From UBA5862 sp002408105 (lineage in GTDB: Bacteria > Pseudomonadota > Gammaproteobacteria > Pseudomonadales > UBA5862): a DNA stretch of 14,694 nucleotides. Both the position numbers and the translations under genes were made by a program. The stretch covers positions 1 to 14,694 of the forward strand of contig JAXHVB010000051.1 in the NCBI GenBank assembly GCA_034189125.1, given 5' to 3'. How positions within the stretch are numbered: the stretch's first letter is position 1; each line of letters begins with the position of its first letter. This document shows, piece by piece, positions 1-7,076 of this stretch. Below the pieces are notes generated by a model that saw only the letters and a program-made list of their open reading frames with translations, was not told where the DNA came from and did not search any database.

Positions 1-1
1 C

Positions 2-1039
2 CTGCGCGAAGAGTTCGCGCGGGATTACGTGTTTCCCATGTTTCGTGCCAATGCCCTCTACGAAGGCGAATACCTGCTCGGAACCTCCATCGCGCGGCCA
101 CTGATTGCCAAGCGGCTGGTCGAGATCGCAGAGGAAACAGGCGCAGATGCCATCTCACACGGCGCCACCGGCAAAGGCAACGACCAGGTCCGGTTCGAGT
201 TGGGTGCCTATGCCCTGACGCCTGGCATTCAGGTGATCGCCCCATGGCGCGAATGGGACCTGGATTCGCGGGAAAAGCTGCTGGCTTATTGCGAGCGCCA
301 TGGCATCGCCGTGGAACAAAAGCGCGGCCGCGCGTCGCCGTACTCCATGGATGCGAACCTGCTGCACATCTCCTACGAAGGGGGCATTCTGGAGGACCCA
401 TGGAGTGCGCCGGAACCTGACATGTGGCGCTGGAGCTGCGCCCCGGAAGAGGCCCCCGAAGCCGGGCATGAGCTGACACTCCAGTACCACAACGGCGATG
501 TGGTTGCCATCGACGGCAAACCCATGGGTCCGGCCCACGTCATGGAGCACCTCAATCAGGTTGCTGGTGCCCAGGGGATCGGCCGCACGGACATCGTAGA
601 AAACCGCTATGTCGGCATGAAGTCCCGGGGCTGCTATGAAACCCCGGCTGGAACCGTTCTGCTGCGGGCCCACCGCGCGATCGAGTCCATCACGCTGGAC
701 CGGGAAGTCGCGCACCTCAAGGATGAGCTGATGCCCAAGTACGCGTCCTTGATCTATAACGGCTACTGGTGGTCCCCGGAGCGGTTGTGTCTGCAGGCGC
801 TGATCGATCAATCACAACGCTGGGTCAACGGAGAAGTGCGGCTGAAGCTGTACAAGGGCAACGTGGTCGTGACGGGCCGGCGCTCTGAGGACAGCCTGTT
901 TGATGAGTCCATCGCCACCTTTGAAGAGGATGCAGGGGCCTACAATCAGAAAGACGCCGAGGGATTCATTCGCCTGAATGCCTTGCGCCTGCGCATTGCT
1001 GCCAACCGCGGCCGTAGGCTGGGTGGGCCGGGAGAATAA
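2..1039 (+). CDS. argG: Argininosuccinate synthase, 5'-truncated by the window edge
   Basis: This enzyme joins citrulline and aspartate using ATP to make argininosuccinate, the penultimate step of arginine biosynthesis, in the cytoplasm. The frame is open from base 2, giving 345 residues that begin LREEFARDYVFPMFRANA. The family is usually about 400 residues, so roughly 60 N-terminal residues, including the SGGLDTS pyrophosphate-binding motif, lie outside the window. Visible signatures are LLGTSIARPLIAKR, the ATP/aspartate loop SHGATGKGND (visible residues 52-61), APWREWDL, and KSRGCYETP in the C-terminal half. It resembles the shorter Thermus-like type rather than the 447-residue E. coli type. 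It ends in TAA, 19 bases before gloA on the same strand. No link to nitrate respiration is implied; it is a chromosomal housekeeping neighbour. Confidence 0.96.
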   Translation: MREEFARDYVFPMFRANALYEGEYLLGTSIARPLIAKRLVEIAEETGADAISHGATGKGNDQVRFELGAYALTPGIQVIAPWREWDLDSREKLLAYCERHGIAVEQKRGRASPYSMDANLLHISYEGGILEDPWSAPEPDMWRWSCAPEEAPEAGHELTLQYHNGDVVAIDGKPMGPAHVMEHLNQVAGAQGIGRTDIVENRYVGMKSRGCYETPAGTVLLRAHRAIESITLDREVAHLKDELMPKYASLIYNGYWWSPERLCLQALIDQSQRWVNGEVRLKLYKGNVVVTGRRSEDSLFDESIATFEEDAGAYNQKDAEGFIRLNALRLRIAANRGRRLGGPGE

Positions 1040-1058
1040 ACCAACGGAGGCAAGCGCC

Positions 1059-1442
1059 ATGCGAATCCTGCACACCATGCTGCGGGTCACCGACCTTGAA
1101 CGCTCACTCGATTTTTATACCCAGGTGCTTGGCATGCGTGAGCTGCGGCGCCGGGACTTCCCGGAAGGTCGTTTCACCCTGGCTTTTGTTGGCTATGCCG
1201 ATGAAAGCGAACAGGCCGCTCTGGAGTTGACCCACAACTGGGATGTCGACCACTATGACCTCGGCGACGCCTATGGCCACATCGCCATTCAGGTCGATGA
1301 CGTGTACGCCGCCTGTGACAGGATTCGGGCCGCGGGCGGCACCGTCACCCGAGAGCCTGGACCCATGAAGCATGGCACCACCGTGCTCGCCTTTGTCGCG
1401 GACCCAGACGGGTACAAGATCGAACTGCTCGCCAAGGGCTAG
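1059..1442 (+). CDS. gloA: Lactoylglutathione lyase (glyoxalase I)
   Basis: The product converts the hemithioacetal of methylglyoxal and glutathione to S-lactoylglutathione, the first step of cytoplasmic methylglyoxal detoxification. The 127-residue protein starts MRILHTMLRV and is close to the usual bacterial length. All four metal ligands of the E. coli enzyme are at the same numbers: H5, E56, H74 and E122. E. coli GloA prefers nickel; metal choice here is inferred. The ATG at 1059 is chosen because GGAGG (1046-1050) lies 8 bases upstream and the family N-terminus begins there. The longer open frame from 978 would run inside argG. It may be co-transcribed with argG. It ends convergently with narL, with a hairpin between them. 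Confidence 0.96.
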   Translation: MRILHTMLRVTDLERSLDFYTQVLGMRELRRRDFPEGRFTLAFVGYADESEQAALELTHNWDVDHYDLGDAYGHIAIQVDDVYAACDRIRAAGGTVTREPGPMKHGTTVLAFVADPDGYKIELLAKG

Positions 1443-1470
1443 CAGGCCATGGACTCCATGGGTGCCTGCT
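1441..1470. terminator. Hairpin between convergent gloA and narL, probable bidirectional terminator
   Basis: The arms AGCAGGC (1441-1447) and GCCTGCT (1464-1470) are perfect complements. An inner stem CATGG/CCATG closes on a three-base loop ACT, with a small GGT bulge on the 3' side. The stem begins inside the gloA stop codon and ends 14 bases before the last base of narL. Neither strand has a good T-run after the stem, so intrinsic termination may be weak. The position between two converging genes favours transcript-end processing or termination. Confidence 0.5.
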
Positions 1471-1483
1471 CAAAGCTCACTGC

Positions 1484-2128
1484 TTAGTGCAGGCCATGCT
1501 CTACCGCCCAGACCGCGGCCTGCACCCGCGACTTCAGCCCCAGTTTCTTGAGCACGTGCTTCACGTGCACCTTGACTGTGCCTTCACTGATTCCATGACG
1601 CCGGGCAATGGCTTTGTTGGAGTCGCCTCTCGAAATCCCGCTGAGAATGTCTTGTTCTCGCGAGGTCAGGTGCGCCAGGTCGTGGGCGGATGGTTGATGG
1701 CCTGCCACCACTTTTGCTAGAACACCGGCGATCGATGGGCTGAGCACCATTTGGCCACTCGCTGCCACGCGCAGGTTGCTCAGTATTTGCTCGGGTTCCA
1801 TGTCTTTGAGGAGGTAGCCATCGGCGCCTGCGCGCAGACAGGCGACAACATCTTCCTCGCAGTCCGAGACGGTCAACATCACAATTCGACCGCCCAACTG
1901 ACCAGCGCGCAGTGTCTCCAGAGTATGCAGGCCAGCCGCTCCACCCAGGTTCAGGTCCAGCAGCGTCAAGTCCGGGCGATGGTGCACCGCAGCTTGCACC
2001 GCCTGTTCCGGGTCCGCAGCCTCGGCAACGCAGGTCAGGTCACTCGCCATTCCGAGCAGTTGCAGCACCCCACGCCGAAACAATGGGTGGTCATCAACAA
2101 CCAAAACGCGTGTGGGCGCATTGTTCAT
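1484..2128 (-). CDS. narL: Nitrate/nitrite response regulator NarL
   Basis: This is the DNA-binding response regulator that is phosphorylated by NarX and controls anaerobic respiratory genes. The 214 residues are close to E. coli NarL (216). The N-terminal receiver has the acidic pair in VVDDHP (residues 11-12), the phospho-acceptor D58 in LLDLN, and K108 in GYLLKDMEPE. The C-terminal LuxR/FixJ-type helix-turn-helix (about 153-210) includes LTSREQDIL and the recognition-helix stretch TVKVHVKHVLKKL, nearly identical to E. coli NarL. It therefore probably reads similar TACYYMT heptamers. Its ATG overlaps the narX stop as ATGA, implying translational coupling. NarP is the alternative, but KDMEPE, the HTH and pairing with NarX favour NarL. 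Confidence 0.95.
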   Translation of the reverse strand: MNNAPTRVLVVDDHPLFRRGVLQLLGMASDLTCVAEAADPEQAVQAAVHHRPDLTLLDLNLGGAAGLHTLETLRAGQLGGRIVMLTVSDCEEDVVACLRAGADGYLLKDMEPEQILSNLRVAASGQMVLSPSIAGVLAKVVAGHQPSAHDLAHLTSREQDILSGISRGDSNKAIARRHGISEGTVKVHVKHVLKKLGLKSRVQAAVWAVEHGLH

Positions 2129-4020
2129 GTCGACACCTGGGCAGAAAGGTCCTGTGCAGTAACGCGGGGAGGAAATTGCAACTCGACCCGGGTTCCCCCC
2201 CTCGGCGAGGCCGACACCCTGAGATCGCCATGCAGCAGGTGGGCGCGTTCTCGCATGATGGCCATTCCAAAGTGGTGGCGCTGTGCGTCAAATTCGCTGG
2301 GAAGACCAGTGCCATCATCATCAATGCAAACCCACACCTGCTGTGCGGCATCCAACTGCACTTGGATCCAACAGTGGGTTGCGTCTGCATGCTGCACCAC
2401 ATTCGAGACGGCCTCTCGCACCACCTGTAGCACGTGAATCTCCTCGTTGGCTTCAAGGGGCAGGTTTTGGATGCTGTAGTCCAGATCGATGCAAATGGCG
2501 TTGCGCTCGTGGGTTTCACGCACGGTGGTTTCCAATGCAGGCAGCAACCCATCACTCGCCACCTGTAGACGAAACGTTGCGAGCAACTCACGCAACTGTC
2601 GATAGGCGATGTTCAAGCCTTCGCGGAGGTCTTGCACTGACGCTGCGAACTGGGTGGAGGACTCAGGTGCGATGCCCGCCTCAAGCCGGGTGAGCTGTAT
2701 CTTCATGTAGCTGAGCGACTGCGCTAAGGAGTCATGGAGGTCTCTGGCCATGGCGGCACGCTCCTCCATGACCACCATCCGGTGTTGTTGGCGGTTGAGG
2801 TCGGAGAGTCGACAAAGGCTCGCGATGTGGCCAGCCAGCGCCTCGCACACCCGAATTTGCCACCCATTGGGCGGCTGGTCTTGGGGGTGTTCGATCAGCA
2901 GTGCACCGTACCGTTTTCCCTGTGCGAGCAGCGAAATGCGGGTGAGGTTGGGTCGAACCCGCGCAGCGCCGCTCGATGATGAACCCGTCGAAGCCAGGTC
3001 ATGCATGACCTGATCGGCGCATGAAAGCGCTTGGCCTTCCCCATTGAGGCAGCGATAGGGGCGTTCCCCGTTTGCAGTTGTCAGACAAAGGCTGAGCCGG
3101 CCTGGATGAAGAACACGCTCAGCCTGCGCCAGCATCGACGGGTATCCGTCCCGAGTCGATGAAAGCCCGGCCAATTGTCGTGCACCGGCGTGCAAGAGCT
3201 GCACGGCTTGATTCGCTTGACGCAGCGCCGCGGACTTGGCGTGAATCGACCGCTGTAGATGCGCCTGAGTTTCACCCAGGCGCGCTGCCATGGTGTTGAA
3301 TGTAGACGAAAGCAGACCGAGTTCGTCCTGACCGCGGTAGCTGGTTCGTGCGGCGAGGTTGCCGAGGCCCACCTCGCGGGTCACCCGCAACAGATCGAGC
3401 AGGGGGGGGCCTACGTCCACCCGCAGGGTGTAGCTGGCGAACACGACCAACGCCAGCGTCATGAAGAGTGCAGCCGCCTGAATCCCGCTCAACCACCGGA
3501 TTTTCTGCTCTGCCTGTCGCTGGAGCAGGGTAACCAACTGATCGATGCGTCCGACCAGGTCGCTCGCCAGTGCCTGCGATGGCAGAGTCCCTTGTGTGAT
3601 TGCGGGCTCAAGCAGGCGCTCCCAATCCGACTGGATTGAAAGGTAAGCCTGCCGCCCAGGGTGTTCGGGCTGACGCGCCCAGCGGTTCGCCAGCGCTGGC
3701 GCACGCAGCGTGTTGCTGAACTGCTCGACGTACTGGTCCCGTATGGTCCCCGCCTGGAGCTGGAGCGGGTTCACAGCAAGGGCCGTCAGTCGGTAGGTCT
3801 GCATGCGCAGACTTCCAGAGAGGTTGATCGCTTCGGCGTCGCCACGTGCGGTATGGGCCACCAACATTGTGGCCACCATGCTCACGAGGCTGATGCATGT
3901 CAGCGCGGCCAGCAGGGCAATCGCGCGAGCGATCCACGAGGTCCTGCTGACCTCAGGCCCGTCCATCGGCATCCCGAACTGACCTACCCCCAATGAGTCT
4001 TGGTCATTATTGCGCGCCAC
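2125..4020 (-). CDS. narX: Nitrate/nitrite sensor histidine kinase NarX
   Basis: This inner-membrane kinase binds nitrate in the periplasm and phosphorylates NarL. Numbered from the GTG at 4020 (631 residues; E. coli NarX has 598), it has TM1 at about 30-54 and the periplasmic nitrate-binding P-box INLSGSLRMQTYRL at 65-78. TM2 is at about 180-199, followed by HAMP (200-256) and a central region holding several cysteines (312, 324, 334, 392, 403). The HisKA_3 box ARDLHDSLAQSLSYMK carries phospho-acceptor H429. The HATPase has N540 in the N-box, DDDGTG and a late GGT. The start is uncertain: GTG 4020 follows GGAGGG, an in-frame GTG at 4038 lacks a clear ribosome site, and ATG 3972 is also possible. 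All leave TM1 intact. NarQ is a less likely alternative. Confidence 0.92.
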   Translation of the reverse strand: MARNNDQDSLGVGQFGMPMDGPEVSRTSWIARAIALLAALTCISLVSMVATMLVAHTARGDAEAINLSGSLRMQTYRLTALAVNPLQLQAGTIRDQYVEQFSNTLRAPALANRWARQPEHPGRQAYLSIQSDWERLLEPAITQGTLPSQALASDLVGRIDQLVTLLQRQAEQKIRWLSGIQAAALFMTLALVVFASYTLRVDVGPPLLDLLRVTREVGLGNLAARTSYRGQDELGLLSSTFNTMAARLGETQAHLQRSIHAKSAALRQANQAVQLLHAGARQLAGLSSTRDGYPSMLAQAERVLHPGRLSLCLTTANGERPYRCLNGEGQALSCADQVMHDLASTGSSSSGAARVRPNLTRISLLAQGKRYGALLIEHPQDQPPNGWQIRVCEALAGHIASLCRLSDLNRQQHRMVVMEERAAMARDLHDSLAQSLSYMKIQLTRLEAGIAPESSTQFAASVQDLREGLNIAYRQLRELLATFRLQVASDGLLPALETTVRETHERNAICIDLDYSIQNLPLEANEEIHVLQVVREAVSNVVQHADATHCWIQVQLDAAQQVWVCIDDDGTGLPSEFDAQRHHFGMAIMRERAHLLHGDLRVSASPRGGTRVELQFPPRVTAQDLSAQVST

Positions 4021-4023
4021 ATT

Positions 4024-4029
4024 CCCTCC
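4024..4029 (-). promoter_or_regulatory. Ribosome binding site GGAGGG for narX
   Basis: On the minus strand GGAGGG is followed by AAT and then the GTG at 4020. Counting from the GGAG core, the spacing is 5 bases, the same as for narG in this window. This is the best ribosome site near the narX start. It argues against the in-frame GTG at 4038, for which the site would lie inside the coding sequence. Confidence 0.45.
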
Positions 4030-4084
4030 GGAGTGCACCGTGTTTTTCCCGCGAAATCAGGCGATTGGACCCACTTTCGCAGTC

Positions 4085-4100
4085 TACCTCTTTGGAGGTA
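4085..4100. promoter_or_regulatory. Putative NarL binding site (7-2-7 inverted heptamers)
   Basis: TACCTCT, two bases, then GGAGGTA form an inverted repeat. The first heptamer matches the NarL consensus TACYYMT exactly; the complement of the second, TACCTCC, differs only at the last base. The 7-2-7 layout is the known high-affinity arrangement for NarL/NarP. Its centre (4092.5) lies 52 bp upstream of the FNR box centre, about -93.5 from the narK1 start site predicted below. It could serve narK1, narX, or both. Confidence 0.6.
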
Positions 4101-4137
4101 TTCAGCCGCGCGTCCGGTGGCTCGTTCATGTGATCTC

Positions 4138-4151
4138 TTGATGTGTGTCAA
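4138..4151. promoter_or_regulatory. FNR/Anr-type box upstream of narK1
   Basis: TTGATGTGTGTCAA matches the FNR consensus TTGAT-N4-ATCAA with one mismatch. It extends to the perfect palindrome arms CTTGA (4137-4141) and TCAAG (4148-4152). This family of regulators activates anaerobic respiratory genes. The box centre at 4144.5 is where a class II site (-41.5) would sit if transcription starts near 4186. FNR and Dnr/CRP-type paralogues cannot be told apart from the box alone. Confidence 0.75.
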
Positions 4152-4173
4152 GTACCCAAGGTCAATGCGCACC

Positions 4174-4179
4174 TAGGTT
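4174..4179 (+). promoter_or_regulatory. Possible -10 element of the narK1 promoter
   Basis: TAGGTT keeps the TAnnnT pattern of a sigma-70 -10 hexamer. It lies exactly where a -10 (-12 to -7) is expected when the FNR box is centred at -41.5. The predicted start near 4186 would leave a leader of about 43 bases before the GTG at 4229. The hexamer is weak, as is common at activator-dependent promoters, so the call rests mainly on spacing. Confidence 0.4.
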
Positions 4180-4212
4180 TGCAGCCAACAGCAACGCGAA
4201 TGCAGGGGTCAG

Positions 4213-4220
4213 AGAAGGGA
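4213..4220 (+). promoter_or_regulatory. Ribosome binding site that decides the narK1 start
   Basis: AGAAGGGA lies 8 bases before the GTG at 4229. This supports 4229 over the in-frame GTG at 4145, which falls inside the FNR box and would lie upstream of the predicted transcription start. Confidence 0.6.
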
Positions 4221-4228
4221 TATTTGCC

Positions 4229-5593
4229 GTGCGAGAGCTGCAAAACGTCAGTACTGGAGAGCAATACCGGGCGCTTGGATTGAGCACCTTTTCTTTCACC
4301 GTTTGTTTCGCGGTGTGGACCATTTTCTCGATCATCGGAGTGCGCATTCAGGAACAGCTGTCGCTGTCAGAAACCCAATTCGGCCTGCTGGTCGCGACCC
4401 CAGTGTTGACTGGATCGATCAGTCGAATCTTCTTGGGCATCTGGACCGAGCAGTACGGTGGGCGCTTGGTGTTCACGGTGCAGATGCTCATCACAGCGGT
4501 TTGCGTGTACCTGTTGTCGTTCGTACAGACCTACGAGTTGTTTTTGGTCGCCGCGCTGGGGGTGGGGCTCGCGGGCGGCTCGTTCATTGTCGGCATTGCC
4601 TATACCTCCGCATGGTTTGAGCAGGAGCGTCAAGGCACCGCACTCGGGATTTTCGGCGCTGGCAATGTCGGAGCGGCGGTCACCAACTTCGGAGCACCTT
4701 TCCTGCTGTTGGCATTGGGTTGGCAGCAGACCGCTGTTGTTTATGCTTCGGTGTTGGTGGTGACAGCCATTGCCTTCTTTTTATTGGCGAAAGAAGACCC
4801 AACCACGGCAGCGCGCAAACGGGCAGGGAACAAGCCAGAAAGCGCCTGGATGAAGCTCGGCCCATTGAAGTACCAGCAAGTCTGGCGCTTCGCGCTCTAC
4901 TACTTCTTCGTGTTCGGCGCGTTTGTGGCGCTCGCGTCGTACTTACCACGCTACTACGTGGGTGCCTATGGCGTATCCATTGCGGTGGCCGGAAGCATGG
5001 CGGCCCTGTATTCAATGCCGGCAAGCGTGTTTCGGGCACTGGGCGGCTGGCTATCCGACCGCCTTGGTGCGCGTTCAGTCATGTACTGGACCTTCATCGT
5101 CTCCCTGGTCTGTCTGTTCTTTCTCTCCTACCCACAAACCGAATACACCGTTCAAGGCAAAGAAGGCCCCATCAGTTTTACGCTGACCATGCCCCTGTGG
5201 GGTGCAGTCGTGCTCACGGTGGTACTGGGTTTTTTTATGTCTTTGGGCAAGGCGGCGGTCTACAAACACATTCCAGTCTATTACCCGGAGCACGTGGGCT
5301 TGGTCGGGGGCCTGGTCGGCATGATTGGAGGGCTTGGTGGATTTATCCTGCCGATCGTTTTCGGGGTTGTGCTCGACGCGACAGGCATCTGGACCAGCTC
5401 CTACATGGTGCTTTTCGTGCTGGTGGGGGTATCGCTTACCTGGATGCACGTCGCCATCCGCCGCATGGAAAGGCAGCGCCTACCGGCCCTCGAGTCAGAC
5501 ACGGATTTCCGCTACCTGCCTGAGCTGCAAACGGTGCCCGGTACCGGCAGACCAAGCGCAGAAAAAGCTCACTCAATACAAGACGCCAGTTGA
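4229..5593 (+). CDS. narK1: NarK1-type nitrate transporter (MFS)
   Basis: This inner-membrane major facilitator carrier of the nitrate/nitrite porter family is first in the nar operon. NarK1 members are generally thought to import nitrate with protons. From GTG 4229 it has 454 residues and about 12 hydrophobic segments. Visible signatures are R66 in GSISRIFLG (TM2 substrate arginine), nitrate signature 1 GAGNVGAAVTNFGAP at 143-157, R269 in VFRALGGWLSDR (second substrate arginine), and signature 2 GLVGMIGGLGGFILP at 361-375. The C-terminal tail after about 412 is polar. It ends 37 bases before narK2. Anaerobic, nitrate-dependent control is inferred from the FNR and NarL sites upstream. Subtype assignment (symport) is by resemblance and gene order, not demonstrated. 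Confidence 0.9.
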   Translation: MRELQNVSTGEQYRALGLSTFSFTVCFAVWTIFSIIGVRIQEQLSLSETQFGLLVATPVLTGSISRIFLGIWTEQYGGRLVFTVQMLITAVCVYLLSFVQTYELFLVAALGVGLAGGSFIVGIAYTSAWFEQERQGTALGIFGAGNVGAAVTNFGAPFLLLALGWQQTAVVYASVLVVTAIAFFLLAKEDPTTAARKRAGNKPESAWMKLGPLKYQQVWRFALYYFFVFGAFVALASYLPRYYVGAYGVSIAVAGSMAALYSMPASVFRALGGWLSDRLGARSVMYWTFIVSLVCLFFLSYPQTEYTVQGKEGPISFTLTMPLWGAVVLTVVLGFFMSLGKAAVYKHIPVYYPEHVGLVGGLVGMIGGLGGFILPIVFGVVLDATGIWTSSYMVLFVLVGVSLTWMHVAIRRMERQRLPALESDTDFRYLPELQTVPGTGRPSAEKAHSIQDAS

Positions 5594-5630
5594 ATGAATC
5601 CCATTTTGTCCTCGCAGAGGAACCAACCCC

Positions 5631-7046
5631 ATGGTTCACACCAAAGAGCAGAGCACCACGCAAGCACAACACAGTTCGAAAGTGCTGTCGGATTGGCGGC
5701 CTGAAGACCCGGCCTTTTGGCAGGCCACTGGAAAGCAGGTTGCCACGCGCAACCTTTGGATATCGATCCCCTGTCTGTTGCTCGCGTTCTCGGTCTGGAT
5801 GGTGTTCTCCGCCGTCGCGGTTCGGCTCGACGACATCGGCTTTCCGTTCTCAGAAAACCAGCTGTTCTGGCTCGCCGCGCTGCCCGGTTTATCGGGCGCA
5901 ACACTTCGGATTTTCTACAGTTTCATGGTGCCGATTTTTGGCGGGCGTCGCTGGACGGCACTTTCGACCGCTTCACTTGCAATTCCCGCTTTGTGGATGG
6001 GGCTCGCAGTGCAAGACCCGACCACTTCGTTCACCGAATTCTGCGTCATTGCCCTGTTGTGCGGGCTCGGTGGCGGCAACTTTGCCTCCAGCATGGCCAA
6101 CATCAGTTTTTTCTACCCAAAGAGCCAGCAGGGTACGGCTTTGGGCCTCAACGCTGGGCTCGGCAACCTCGGTGTGTCCGTGATGCAATTCGCCGTGCCT
6201 GTGGTCATCACCGTTGGCGCGTTTGCGGCGGTGGTTGGCGCACCGCAACGTCTTCCTGAAGGGACCGAGTTGTGGCTGCAAAATGCCGGCTTCATCTGGT
6301 TGCCCTTCATCGCAGTGTTTACCGTGTTGGCGTGGTTTCTGATGAACGACCTGGCCAGTGCACGCGCATCCCTCGCAACCCAAGCGGCCATCTTCCGCCG
6401 CAAGCACCAGTGGATCATGAGTTACCTATACACGGCGACTTTTGGAAGCTTCATCGGGTATTCCGCAGGGTTTCCCCTCCTGATAAAAACCCAGTTCCCC
6501 GAGATTGACCCCCTGCAGTTTGCCTTTCTTGGGCCCATGGTGGGGGCATTGATTCGGCCAGTGGGTGGCTGGCTGTCGGACCGACTGGGCGGCGCCCGCG
6601 TCACCTTCTGGAACTTCATCGTGATGATCGCGGCTGTTTTTGGGGTGGTGGGGTTCCTGCCGAACCAAACTTCGAGTGGCGAGTTCTGGGGGTTTTTCAC
6701 CATGTTCATGCTGCTGTTCATCACCACCGGCATTGGCAACGGTTCCACGTTTCGGATGATCCCCATCATTTTTCGCACTCAGCACGAGCGGTGGAGCGCC
6801 GACCAACCCGAAGAAGCCAAAGCAACAGCGCTGCATGCAGCCACGACTGAATCCGCGGCCACCTTGGGGTTCAGTTCAGCGGTGGCGGCCTATGGCGCTT
6901 TTTTCATTCCCAAGGCCTATGGCACTTCGATCAGCGCCACCGGTGGGCCGGTCGCGGCGCTGTATACATTCGTTGCCTTTTACGCGACCTGCCTGTTCGT
7001 GACCTGGTGGTTCTATTCGCGCAAGAACGCTGCAATTCCCTGCTGA
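5631..7046 (+). CDS. narK2: NarK2-type nitrate/nitrite antiporter (MFS)
   Basis: This carrier resembles E. coli NarK, which exchanges external nitrate for internal nitrite across the inner membrane. The 471-residue product has a hydrophilic N-terminal stretch of about 40 residues and then about 12 membrane segments. Family signatures include QLFWLAALPGLSGATLRI with substrate arginine R93, GLGGGNFASSMANISFFYPK, signature 1 NAGLGNLGVSVMQ at 174-186, R309 in LIRPVGGWLSDRLGG, and TLGFSSAVAAYGAFFIPKAYG near 411-431 in the position of signature 2. The ATG at 5631 follows AGAGGA at 5615-5620. It is 30 bases from narG with no room for an obvious promoter, so it probably shares the narK1 transcript. 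NarK1 and NarK2 are separate here, not fused as in Paracoccus. Confidence 0.93.
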   Translation: MVHTKEQSTTQAQHSSKVLSDWRPEDPAFWQATGKQVATRNLWISIPCLLLAFSVWMVFSAVAVRLDDIGFPFSENQLFWLAALPGLSGATLRIFYSFMVPIFGGRRWTALSTASLAIPALWMGLAVQDPTTSFTEFCVIALLCGLGGGNFASSMANISFFYPKSQQGTALGLNAGLGNLGVSVMQFAVPVVITVGAFAAVVGAPQRLPEGTELWLQNAGFIWLPFIAVFTVLAWFLMNDLASARASLATQAAIFRRKHQWIMSYLYTATFGSFIGYSAGFPLLIKTQFPEIDPLQFAFLGPMVGALIRPVGGWLSDRLGGARVTFWNFIVMIAAVFGVVGFLPNQTSSGEFWGFFTMFMLLFITTGIGNGSTFRMIPIIFRTQHERWSADQPEEAKATALHAATTESAATLGFSSAVAAYGAFFIPKAYGTSISATGGPVAALYTFVAFYATCLFVTWWFYSRKNAAIPC

Positions 7047-7076
7047 TTGAGCGGCCAAGACTGACTCGGAGAAACC

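Noticed and set aside
155..811. A 218-codon open frame on the minus strand inside argG
   Set aside because: It is antisense to a clear ArgG frame, shows no family motif, and is expected by chance in GC-rich coding DNA.
978..1058. A longer N-terminus for gloA starting at 978
   Set aside because: It overlaps argG, lacks the family N-terminus, and the ATG at 1059 has a good ribosome site and places H5 correctly.
4153..4159. TACCCAA as an additional NarL heptamer
   Set aside because: It is a single heptamer with a mismatch, has no partner, and lies next to the FNR box; not distinguishable from chance.
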